Source: Massilia endophytica
Lineage (GTDB): Bacteria > Pseudomonadota > Gammaproteobacteria > Burkholderiales > Burkholderiaceae_D
Length of the DNA: 64,000 nt
Reading direction: 5' to 3'
NCBI RefSeq assembly: GCF_021165955.1
Contig: NZ_CP088952.1
Coordinates: 2,604,001 to 2,668,000 of the forward strand
Both the position numbers and the translations under genes were made by a program. The notes beneath the pieces are model-generated. The model made no database searches. It had not been told where the DNA came from and saw only the letters and a list, made by a program, of their open reading frames with translations. Of this stretch, positions 17,735-24,556 are shown piece by piece. How positions within the stretch are numbered: position 1 is the first letter of the stretch; the number at the start of each line of letters is the position of its first letter.

Positions 17735-18213
17735 GCGCGCTGGGCCACGTCCGCCAGCGGCGCGCCCGTCATGGCGAGCAGCTGCCGGGGCGTCAGCTTG
17801 AACACGGCATGGGGATGGCCGGCGGCGGCCCAGACGAAGGGCAGCTGCATCAAATCCTCATCCACCAGCATCAGCGAGGGCTCCGTGTGCCCGATGGGGC
17901 TCACGCCGCCGATGGCAAAGCCGATGCGCTCGCGCACAAAGGCCGCGTCGGCCTTGCCGAGCGCCCCCACCAGTCCCGCCACCTTACCCTCGTCCACCCG
18001 GTTGACACCGCTTGCCACGACTACCACCGCCCTGTCGTCGGACAGGCGGCGGAACACGATGGACTTGGCGATCTCGGCCACCGTGCAGCCCAGGCCCGCA
18101 GCGGCCTCGGCGGCAGTGCGGGCGCTGTCGGACAGCATGGTGACGGGCTGGTCGTGCCCCTGTTCGCGCAGCAGGGCTGCGATGCGCTGGGCCGATGGCG
18201 GCAATTCCTGCAT
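17731..18213 (-). CDS. YbaK/EbsC-type aminoacyl-tRNA deacylase
   Basis: 160-residue protein of the YbaK/ProX family, which removes mischarged amino acids (typically Cys, Ala or others from tRNA-Pro). Family segments visible are the conserved lysine region GCTVAEIAKSIVFR, VVASGVNRVDE and the GVSPIGH loop, followed by LMLVDEDLMQLPFVWAAAGHPHAVF. The fold and length are normal for a free-standing editing enzyme. The exact amino-acid specificity cannot be read from the sequence. Cytoplasmic, apparently monocistronic. Confidence 0.88.
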   Translation of the reverse strand: MQELPPSAQRIAALLREQGHDQPVTMLSDSARTAAEAAAGLGCTVAEIAKSIVFRRLSDDRAVVVVASGVNRVDEGKVAGLVGALGKADAAFVRERIGFAIGGVSPIGHTEPSLMLVDEDLMQLPFVWAAAGHPHAVFKLTPRQLLAMTGAPLADVAQRA

Positions 18214-18345
18214 GGTTATCCCCTCCTGTTTGCCTGGCTATTGTAGCGCTTCGGCATCATCATGAAATTCGACATATTTGTTTTATTTGGTATTTTTGGT
18301 GATTTTGTGAGAGAATTTCCTAAAACCATTTCAGGGATTCTCGCC

Positions 18346-19305
18346 ATGCGCTCCTATTTCGCTCTTGCCATGTTCGGCCTTGCCGTGACCGCCGGCCCTG
18401 CCGGCGCCGAAGTGCTTGACCTGGGCGTCCATAACGCGAACCTCTTCAGCCTGGGGAATTTCAGCACCAGGGGCTCCGATGTGGAGGGCGCGGTGGTGGT
18501 CAAGGGGAACCTGACGGCCAGCAGCTATTCCATCAACCGCAAGAACCAGGACGCCTTCGGCAGCTACTCCCTGGTGGTGGGCGGCAACCTGGACTATTCG
18601 AGCGCCTCGCTGAACAACGGCAGCTACTACGTCGGCGGCAAGGCCTTCCTGAATTCGGTGGGAACGGACCGGGATACGAAGTCGGTGAGCGCCAGCCCGG
18701 CCGACCTGGCGGCGATGGCGGCGCACGCGAAGACCGTATCCTCCACCCTGAGCAAGCTGGCCCGCACGGGCAGCACCAGCATCGCCTACGGCGGCATGAC
18801 GCTGACAGGCACGCGCCGGGCCGTGGAAGTGTTCGATATCACGGGCGCGGCCTTCTCCAGCGTGAACTACTTCAACCTGAACAACCTGCAGTCCGGCGCC
18901 ACGCTGATCTTCAATATCAGCGGCAAGGATGCCATCGGCTTCCACCAGAACGGCGTGGGCCTGAGCGCCTTTGCGAACTACAACGTGCTGTACAACTTCC
19001 ACGAGGCGACGAACCTGAACATCCAGAACGTGGGCGTCCAGGGCAGCATTCTCGCGCCCCTGGCCACGGTGACGGGCGGCGGGGCCCAGATCAACGGCAA
19101 TGTCATCGTGGGGAACTGGCTGGCCGGCGTGCAGGTGAATGCGGACCACTACTTCAAGCCCGTGAATGTACCGGGCTATGCGGCGCTGGCGCCGGTGTCC
19201 GAACTGTCGATCTGGCCCATGCTTGCCGTGGGCCTGGGCTTGATCCTGCTGATTAACGTGCGCCGCCGCGACCAGCTTACCCATCCGGAGCCGCTGGCTG
19301 CCTGA
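18346..19305 (+). CDS. Choice-of-anchor A family surface protein with degenerate C-terminal sorting tail
   Basis: 319 residues from the ATG at 18346 (CAGGGA about 10 bases upstream); the frame is open to 18262 but the extra 28 residues would spoil the signal peptide. The signal peptide (1-19, PAGA/EVLD) is followed by a choice-of-anchor A domain, a beta-rich fold also seen in collagen-binding adhesins. It includes GNLTASSYSINRKNQDAFGS, GSILAPLATVTGGGAQINGN and NADHYFKPVN. The tail SELSIWPMLAVGLGLILLIN followed by VRRR looks like a PEP-CTERM-type sorting signal in which the Pro-Glu-Pro motif is not conserved. The upstream region (18255-18345) is AT-rich and promoter-like. Exported and probably surface-attached; ligand unknown. 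Confidence 0.82.
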   Translation: MRSYFALAMFGLAVTAGPAGAEVLDLGVHNANLFSLGNFSTRGSDVEGAVVVKGNLTASSYSINRKNQDAFGSYSLVVGGNLDYSSASLNNGSYYVGGKAFLNSVGTDRDTKSVSASPADLAAMAAHAKTVSSTLSKLARTGSTSIAYGGMTLTGTRRAVEVFDITGAAFSSVNYFNLNNLQSGATLIFNISGKDAIGFHQNGVGLSAFANYNVLYNFHEATNLNIQNVGVQGSILAPLATVTGGGAQINGNVIVGNWLAGVQVNADHYFKPVNVPGYAALAPVSELSIWPMLAVGLGLILLINVRRRDQLTHPEPLAA

Positions 19306-19569
19306 TCAGCGGCGGATGTTCTTGCGCACGATGGCGTACAGGATCAGCAGGTAGGAGACGAGCCGGATCACGTAGTGCACCGGCGTGTCCTCGTCGGCCT
19401 GCCGCGTCAGTCCCATGGCGATGCGGTTTACGCCTTCGATGCCGAAGGAGATGGCGAAGTAGAGGAAGAAGCGGTCCCGCGTGCTGCGCCAATAGCGCAG
19501 GAAGAAGAGGCAGGCTACCAGGGACAGCGCGGCAATGGCGCCGGTTGCCAGATTCATCAGCTCCATCAT
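19306..19569 (-). CDS. DUF5985 small membrane protein
   Basis: 87 residues with three hydrophobic segments (about 8-26, 32-52 and 68-82) and a basic C-terminus (RKNIRR). It matches the DUF5985 pattern of short membrane proteins with an FxLxYWR-type first loop. It overlaps the preceding paralogue by 4 bp (ATGA), so the two are translationally coupled. Function is unknown. The pair may form a small membrane complex linked to the neighbouring regulator genes. Confidence 0.75.
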   Translation of the reverse strand: MMELMNLATGAIAALSLVACLFFLRYWRSTRDRFFLYFAISFGIEGVNRIAMGLTRQADEDTPVHYVIRLVSYLLILYAIVRKNIRR

Positions 19570-19823
19570 TCATCCTCCCATACGAGGCCGACCACCAGCA
19601 GGATCACCGCGGTCAGCGCCATCACCAGCCGTACCGGCGTCAGGTAGACGTCCGGGAACACGATACGGTCCAGTATCAGGAAGACGTTGTTGACGAACAT
19701 GAAGCAGAAACTGAGCCCCGTCCAGAGCAGGATGCGCGAACGGTTCGCGAAGTAGCTGCGCAACAAGGCCCAGGCGCAGACAAAGGAAGTTAGTGCGCAG
19801 AGGCAATAAATCAGAACGACCAT
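19566..19823 (-). CDS. DUF5985 small membrane protein (paralogue)
   Basis: 85 residues, three predicted membrane segments, start ATG at 19823 four bases after the upstream regulator stop. It aligns by eye with its neighbour at 19306-19569. Both have a Cys/Leu-rich first helix followed by LLRSYFANRSRILLW or FLRYWRSTRDRFFLY, then an F-x-x-x-x-x-N-R/N segment and a final helix containing R-L-V. A tandem duplication is therefore likely. Function unknown. Confidence 0.75.
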   Translation of the reverse strand: MVVLIYCLCALTSFVCAWALLRSYFANRSRILLWTGLSFCFMFVNNVFLILDRIVFPDVYLTPVRLVMALTAVILLVVGLVWEDE

Positions 19824-19827
19824 AGGC

Positions 19828-20211
19828 TTAACCCTTCCGCCATTCGAAAGCATCCACCAGGCGCTGCGCTTTCCTGGAGGTACGGGAATGAATAAGATTG
19901 GTGATTTCGACCAGGGACTTCGAATACGCGTCCGCCAGTTGGCCCAGCAAATCATCGAGCCCGGGGCTCGTGGGAGCGTAATGGTGAATGTCTTCCGCAT
20001 CCTGGTGGGCGATGCCGGCTTCGCGCAGCTCCTGCATGAGCTGCGCCGCCAGCTTCTCGCCGATGTAGAGGCGCCGGGCCAGGTCGGCCGTTGTCCACTG
20101 TGCGGCCGGATCGGCGCGCAGCAGCAGCATCCCTTCCACAAAGGGAACCGACGGGACCGAAGTCAGGACGAAACGCCTGATTTCGTCGGTAATGGTGGAG
20201 CCTTGCGTCAC
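19828..20211 (-). CDS. Small winged-helix-like protein, function unknown
   Basis: 127 residues. The centre (WTTADLARRLYIGEKLAAQL followed by MQELREAGI) looks like a winged helix-turn-helix with a recognition helix, followed by a C-terminal helical stretch that could dimerise. It lies between a single-domain response regulator and the two DUF5985 genes, all on the minus strand with short gaps. It is probably the local transcription regulator of this small cluster. I do not recognise a named family. Confidence 0.7.
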   Translation of the reverse strand: MTQGSTITDEIRRFVLTSVPSVPFVEGMLLLRADPAAQWTTADLARRLYIGEKLAAQLMQELREAGIAHQDAEDIHHYAPTSPGLDDLLGQLADAYSKSLVEITNLIHSRTSRKAQRLVDAFEWRKG

Positions 20212-20262
20212 TTGTCACCCGCTTGCTGAGTCATGCGGGGCGCAGTGTAACATTATTGCCAA

Positions 20263-20280
20263 ATTGAAAGCAGTTTCAAT
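20263..20280. promoter_or_regulatory. Palindrome upstream of the winged-helix gene
   Basis: ATTGAAA-GCAG-TTTCAAT has perfect 7-bp arms. It lies 52-69 bp upstream of the ATG at 20211 and 12 bp after the stop of the response-regulator gene. Its AT-rich character and position fit an operator for the neighbouring winged-helix protein better than a terminator, since it lacks a GC stem and a T-run. Confidence 0.4.
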
Positions 20281-20291
20281 CGTGCGCGGGG

Positions 20292-20651
20292 TCAGGCCAG
20301 GTGGGCCATCACTGCGTCCAGGGTGGCAGGCTTGCCCAGGTGCACGTCGAAGCCGGCCGCCTTCACCAGTTCCCGCGTCGTGCGGTCGGACCAGGCGGTC
20401 AGGGCTATCAGGCGCATTTTGGCCCCATGGGCAGTGCGCCGCAGGGCGCGGGCGACGGCGTAGCCGTCCATATCGGGCATGCCGATATCGACGAAGGCCA
20501 CATCCGGCTCCACGGTCTGGGCGGCGGCCAGCCCCTGTTCGCCGCCATAGGCGACGGTGGCCGAGTGGCCGTACAGGCTGACCAGGTCCCGCAGCAGGTC
20601 GGCGGCATCCCGGTTGTCGTCAATAATCAGAACTCGTCGTGTGGCGGTCAT
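20292..20651 (-). CDS. Single-domain response regulator (CheY-like)
   Basis: 119-residue receiver domain with no output domain. The acidic pair is Asp11/Asp12 (LIIDDN), the phospho-acceptor Asp55 (AFVDIGMP), the switch Thr85 (ALTAW) and Lys107 (LGKPA), so it is probably functional. It heads the minus-strand cluster with the winged-helix and DUF5985 genes, separated from them by 80 bp. No kinase is adjacent; the orphan kinase at 15389-17734 is a possible partner by proximity only. Confidence 0.85.
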   Translation of the reverse strand: MTATRRVLIIDDNRDAADLLRDLVSLYGHSATVAYGGEQGLAAAQTVEPDVAFVDIGMPDMDGYAVARALRRTAHGAKMRLIALTAWSDRTTRELVKAAGFDVHLGKPATLDAVMAHLA

Positions 20652-20812
20652 AGGTCACGCTTCCAAAACAAAACGGGGGCGCGGCTGTATTCCTGACCGG
20701 ATATCGAGGCTCGTGCTATCGAAGGAGTCGCGCTATGAGGCCATGATAGGCCTGGAGCGGGATGGGCTACATCGGCAGCCCGCTTATCCTCCTGTAGGAC
20801 AAAAGCGCACGT

Positions 20813-21028
20813 TCAGGACTGCAGGGCATCGCTCACCGGCAAATCCTCGGCGCGCCGGCCGCCCCGCGCTCCGAGCACGCGCTGGATCACGGCGGGCGAA
20901 ATCCCCTCCTGGGTCAGATAGCGTGCCGCTTCCTGCGTTCCCGCGACAGCCTGCAGATACAGGCCCGAACGCACCACGGTGGCGGTCCAGGTATTGAGGC
21001 GCGGATTCGAAGCGCTTGGCTTGTTCAT
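20813..21028 (-). CDS. Small hypothetical protein (71 aa)
   Basis: Start ATG at 21028 with GGGAG seven bases upstream supports a real gene. The 71-residue product (MNKPSASNPRLNTWTATVVR onward) has a helical, mildly basic middle (GTQEAARYLTQEGISPAVIQ). There are no membrane segments and no family I recognise. It is monocistronic; the 161 bp downstream (20652-20812) contain a weak GGGCT/AGCCC hairpin and nothing else I can name. Confidence 0.6.
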   Translation of the reverse strand: MNKPSASNPRLNTWTATVVRSGLYLQAVAGTQEAARYLTQEGISPAVIQRVLGARGGRRAEDLPVSDALQS

Positions 21029-21161
21029 TTCATGCTCCCGATTTCGGCCATTGCATCTTATGCCTCCGGGAAGCGCGCACGTGTAGCCGCACATCCACAG
21101 CACTTGTAGGAATAAGGCTAGGCGTGGCGCGCAGCCGGGGGAAGCCGTTCATAATTGGCGC

Positions 21162-21962
21162 ATGGAACCGCACGACGCCATCTCCCGCTACCGTTTCCTG
21201 CCCGCGGAAGCGCTGGACCAGTTGCAGCCCGGGCAGATCTGGATGAGCGGCCCGGCCACCTTCAACGATCCCTTCGACCTGCGCATCCGCATCGCCGACG
21301 AAACCCAGCACAGTCCCTTTGCCGACGAGGAGCGGCTGCGGCGCGCCTTCCGCCTGCTGGTGGAGGACAACGAGGAAGTGAAGAAGCACTGGTTCTACGA
21401 CGAGGACCTGTGGCAGGCGCTGCATGCGTGGATGGAAGGACGCCTGCCGCGTGACGGCGTGATCGAAGCGGCGAACCGGCGCGCGGCCTGCTTCGGCGTG
21501 GCCTGCTTCGCCCAGCACTGGAACATGCCGCTGATGTGGTCCCACTACGGCAGCAACCATTTCGGCCTGTGCGTGGAATACGCCGTGCAGCAGGACCAGC
21601 TCGACGCGCAGGCGGGCAAGGACGGCTTCGGGCAGCACTATGTGCAGTACCTGACGGAGATGCCGACCATCTGCTTCAGCGAGGTGCTGTTCTCGCCGCA
21701 CCAGGTCATGTCGCGCCTGGCCGCGACCAAGCACGCGGACTGGGCCTACGAGAAGGAATGGCGCATCATCCATTTCGCCGCGAAGGCGCGCCCGGTGCCC
21801 TTGCCGCGCCACATGCGCATGACGGCCCTCATCGCCGGAATGCAGATGGACGAGGCGCAGTGCGAGGCGGTGCGCGCCAAGGGCCGCGAACTCGGCGTGC
21901 CCGTGCGCCGCATCCGCAAGCACAGCGGCGACTATCAGCTCGAACTCGAAGACCTCGACTGA
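21162..21962 (+). CDS. DUF2971 domain-containing protein
   Basis: 266 residues with the DUF2971 hallmarks: an N-terminal YRFLPAEALDQL segment, WMSGPATFNDPFD, then CFAQHWNMPLMWSHYGSNHF with GLCVEY, and AYEKEWRI near residue 195. The family is widespread in bacteria, often in accessory or defence-related settings, but its reaction is unknown. Soluble and cytoplasmic by sequence. It ends 2 bp from the convergent phosphatase-like gene. The ATG at 21162 has no strong ribosome site. Confidence 0.82.
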   Translation: MEPHDAISRYRFLPAEALDQLQPGQIWMSGPATFNDPFDLRIRIADETQHSPFADEERLRRAFRLLVEDNEEVKKHWFYDEDLWQALHAWMEGRLPRDGVIEAANRRAACFGVACFAQHWNMPLMWSHYGSNHFGLCVEYAVQQDQLDAQAGKDGFGQHYVQYLTEMPTICFSEVLFSPHQVMSRLAATKHADWAYEKEWRIIHFAAKARPVPLPRHMRMTALIAGMQMDEAQCEAVRAKGRELGVPVRRIRKHSGDYQLELEDLD

Positions 21963-21963
21963 G

Positions 21964-22803
21964 TCAGAAGGTGCAGAGGACGGCGGAGGCGTCGTCCGCG
22001 TTCTTGACGGCGAGCGCGCCACCCGAACCGTTCTCGTGGTTTCGCAGCTGCGCGAGGACGGCGGGCAGGCCGAGGTCACGGCAGGCCGCCAGGAGGGTCG
22101 CGTTGTTGTGCAGGCCGTAGGGGTCGACCAGGCGGTAGAACCCGTCGCTCATTCCCAGCAGCGCAGCGCCTGCGCCAACATCAGCGGCATATGAACGCGC
22201 GGGGAAAGGGCCCTGCGGCCGCATGCAGAGCGCGGGCGGCACCTCCGCAGTGTTCATGAACTCGCGCCGCGCGCGCAGCATGGGCAGCAAATGCGCCATG
22301 CGGGTTTCCGGATCGGTGATGCCGCGCTCCACCAGCCCGGCTATCGCTTCGCGCAGCACGTCCTCCTGCGGATTCACGTAAGGATCGAGGTCGGTCACGC
22401 GGCCGTTGGCATGCTGGAGCAGCAGCTTGCAGTCGCCGACGCAGTAGGCTTCTAGCCGGCTTCCCGTCACGCGCACCCACGTGGCCGCGCCCACCGGCCA
22501 GGCATAGAGAGGCACTTCCACGCCGCGCGTCGCCGCCTGGAAGCGCGCAAACACTTCGTCCAGGGCGCGCAGCACGGCGCTTTCCTGCGATGGCGCCTCG
22601 GGAATGGCGCCCTGCAGCGCCTCGGCGAAGTTGCGCATCAGCCAGGCCGCGTCGCCGCTTTCCTCATCGATGTAGGCCCTGTCCGCGACGGAAGTGCCGC
22701 CGTCCAGCACGAGGATGTGGGTGGAAGCGCCCTCTTCGAATACCGCAATCAGGTCTTCGTTCGCATCCCCGCCGCCGGGCGAGGAGATTTCTTCGATCTT
22801 CAC
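21964..22803 (-). CDS. PP2C-like protein phosphatase family protein
   Basis: 279 residues from a GTG at 22803, with GGAG eight bases upstream. The N-terminal GGGDANEDLIAVFEEG and ILVLDGGTSVADR segments and the later LLGMSDGFYRLVD resemble the metal-binding aspartate motifs of PP2C/SpoIIE-type phosphatases (D near an N-terminal Glu-Asp, then DGG, then SDG). The overall similarity is weak, so the activity is only suggested. It follows the ThuA gene with a 5-bp gap and is the last gene of the run MBL-ThuA-phosphatase. Confidence 0.6.
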   Translation of the reverse strand: MKIEEISSPGGGDANEDLIAVFEEGASTHILVLDGGTSVADRAYIDEESGDAAWLMRNFAEALQGAIPEAPSQESAVLRALDEVFARFQAATRGVEVPLYAWPVGAATWVRVTGSRLEAYCVGDCKLLLQHANGRVTDLDPYVNPQEDVLREAIAGLVERGITDPETRMAHLLPMLRARREFMNTAEVPPALCMRPQGPFPARSYAADVGAGAALLGMSDGFYRLVDPYGLHNNATLLAACRDLGLPAVLAQLRNHENGSGGALAVKNADDASAVLCTF

Positions 22804-22808
22804 TGCTG

Positions 22809-23576
22809 TTACTCCGCCTTGAAGCCCCTGCCGGTTGTCGCCCAGTAGATGCCGCCATACAGGTGGTGCCGGAATACCGGATCGCCATAGGTCGCGGGCA
22901 GGTGCCCCAGGGCCGTATAGAAGGCACGGCCGCCATCGTAGGGCTGATACCAGCTCACGGGATGGAAGCTGCCCATGCCCTTCCCTTCCCGGTCGGGCCA
23001 TTTGGTCTGGGGCTTGTAGGTGCTTTCATCCACCGAGAGCAGATAGGTCAGCCGGTCCGACTGGGCGGGGCCGAATTCGTACCATTCCTCGGTAGCCAGG
23101 GAGCGCGGCGCGAAGCGCTCCATACCGGGGAAGTTGCGGTCCTCGACCTTCAGCACGGCCGTCTGCACCGCTGGATGGACGTGGAACATGCGTCCCACCA
23201 TCTTCGTGTACCAGGGCCACTTGTACTCGGTATCCGAGGCGCTGTGCACGCCGACATAGCCGCCGCCCGCCTTGATGTAGCGTTCGAAGGCGGCCTGCTG
23301 GGCCTCCGTCAGCACGTCGCCCGTCGTCAGCAGGAAGACGACGGCCTGGTATTTGGCCAGCTCCTTGTCGTTGAACACGCGCTCCGCGTCGGCGGTCCAG
23401 AAGACGCCAAAGTCGTGCAACTTGCCCAGTTCCTGCACGGCCGTGACACCGGCGTGAATGGAATCGTGATGCCAGCCCGCCGTTTTGGTAAACAGCAGCA
23501 CGTTGAACTGTTCGGCCAGCGCTCCCTGCATGCACAGCATGCCGGAAAGCGCCAGGGCGGCGGCGGGCATTCTCAT
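22809..23576 (-). CDS. ThuA domain-containing exported protein
   Basis: 255 residues from the ATG at 23576, one base after the stop of the metallo-beta-lactamase gene. A signal peptide (to about residue 20, MQGALA/EQF) is followed by a ThuA/glutamine-amidotransferase-like fold. Visible are LLFTKTAGWHHDSIHAGVTA, VVFLLTTGDVLTEAQQAAFE, GGYVGVHSASDTEYKWPWY and a C-terminal GRAFYTALGH with RHHLYGGIYWA. ThuA-like proteins occur in sugar-related loci, but the reaction is unknown. Periplasmic by the signal peptide. Confidence 0.85.
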   Translation of the reverse strand: MRMPAAALALSGMLCMQGALAEQFNVLLFTKTAGWHHDSIHAGVTAVQELGKLHDFGVFWTADAERVFNDKELAKYQAVVFLLTTGDVLTEAQQAAFERYIKAGGGYVGVHSASDTEYKWPWYTKMVGRMFHVHPAVQTAVLKVEDRNFPGMERFAPRSLATEEWYEFGPAQSDRLTYLLSVDESTYKPQTKWPDREGKGMGSFHPVSWYQPYDGGRAFYTALGHLPATYGDPVFRHHLYGGIYWATTGRGFKAE

Positions 23577-23577
23577 C

Positions 23578-24483
23578 TTATTTCCCTTTCTCGGCCAATT
23601 CGGTGGCGATGCGCTTTTCGAGGCGCTTCCTTGCGTCGGCCGCGTAGTCGCGGCAGCCTTCCACATCGACGAAGGTATTCTCGGCGTCCGTGCGCGAGGC
23701 CAGCTTGCCCATGGTGTCGGTAAAGCCGGGGTGGACGGAGATCACGATGTCGCATTTGAGCGAAGCGACCTTCCTGATGCTGTCGCGGAAGGAGGTGGAG
23801 ATATCTGGGCGGTTGCGGTCGCCGGTGTAATGGAAGCCGTTTGTGGAAACAGGATTCAGGCTGTCGGCGTAGACGATGGTCTTGCAGTGGCCGTCCGCCT
23901 CGCAGGCGCGGAAGCTCCAGGTTGTGCTGCCGGGCGTATGGCCAGGCGTCATGTGGGCGGTGACGGAGATGGGGCCGATATACAGGGTTTCGCGGTCCCG
24001 CACGATGGCCACCTTCTTCAGCGGATCGATGCGCGTGTTGCCCTTCGGGTCGAACTGCGGATCGTCCGGCCCCACTTCGCCGTCGCGCAGCACCTTGGCC
24101 GAAGCAGGGCTGGCGGCCACGCGGGCGCCGGACATGCGCTGCAGGGCGGGAATGCCGCCCGCGTGGTCGTAATGGGGATGGGAATTGACGATCAGCTTCA
24201 CGTCCTCGATGTCGTAGCCAGCCTCCTTGATGCTGGCCGCGATCAGCGGCGCGGACTGGGGCAAGGCGCCGTCCAGCAGGATATGGCCTTTCGGACCGGT
24301 GAGCAGCACGGCCGAAAGCTCGGTCGTGCCCACATACCAGGCGTTGCCAAAGATGCGGAACGGCTTTTGCGGCTTGTTCCAGCCATCGCACATGCTGCAT
24401 TTGACGTTGTCGATTTCTCCGTCGGCGGCGAAGGCGGGAACGGCGGCGGCAGCGAAAAGGGCTGCTACAGCGAGGTATTTCAT
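23578..24483 (-). CDS. Subclass B3 metallo-beta-lactamase
   Basis: 301 residues with signal peptide (1-20). All zinc ligands of subclass B3 are present: His102, His104, Asp106 and His107 in NSHPHYDHAGG, His182 in MTPGHTPGSTTW and His251 in ISVHPG. The N-terminal region WNKPQKPFRIFGNAWYVGT is typical of B3 enzymes such as THIN-B of Janthinobacterium. It should hydrolyse beta-lactams, possibly carbapenems, in the periplasm. GGAG lies 10 bases before the ATG. It is not on a visible mobile element, so it is probably an intrinsic gene of the lineage. A 46-bp inverted repeat lies just upstream. Confidence 0.9.
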   Translation of the reverse strand: MKYLAVAALFAAAAVPAFAADGEIDNVKCSMCDGWNKPQKPFRIFGNAWYVGTTELSAVLLTGPKGHILLDGALPQSAPLIAASIKEAGYDIEDVKLIVNSHPHYDHAGGIPALQRMSGARVAASPASAKVLRDGEVGPDDPQFDPKGNTRIDPLKKVAIVRDRETLYIGPISVTAHMTPGHTPGSTTWSFRACEADGHCKTIVYADSLNPVSTNGFHYTGDRNRPDISTSFRDSIRKVASLKCDIVISVHPGFTDTMGKLASRTDAENTFVDVEGCRDYAADARKRLEKRIATELAEKGK

Positions 24484-24496
24484 GTTAACCGGTCTC

Positions 24497-24542
24497 CAAG
24501 TATCGATTGATCACAACATGCTAATGCGATCAACGATACTTG
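24497..24542. promoter_or_regulatory. Long inverted repeat upstream of the metallo-beta-lactamase gene
   Basis: The left arm CAAGTATCGATTGATC (24497-24512) and right arm GATCAACGATACTTG (24528-24542) are complementary over 15 bp with one extra A, around a 15-base centre. It starts 14 bp before the lactamase ATG and sits 14 bp after the multicopper-oxidase stop. It could be an operator, a hairpin in the lactamase leader, or a terminator of the copper operon, though no T-run is present. Confidence 0.55.
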
Positions 24543-24556
24543 TCGAGAACCTGCAC

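Noticed and set aside
20263..20280. ATTGAAA/TTTCAAT palindrome as terminator of the receiver gene
   Set aside because: The stem is AT-only and lacks a T-run; an operator for the next gene is more plausible.
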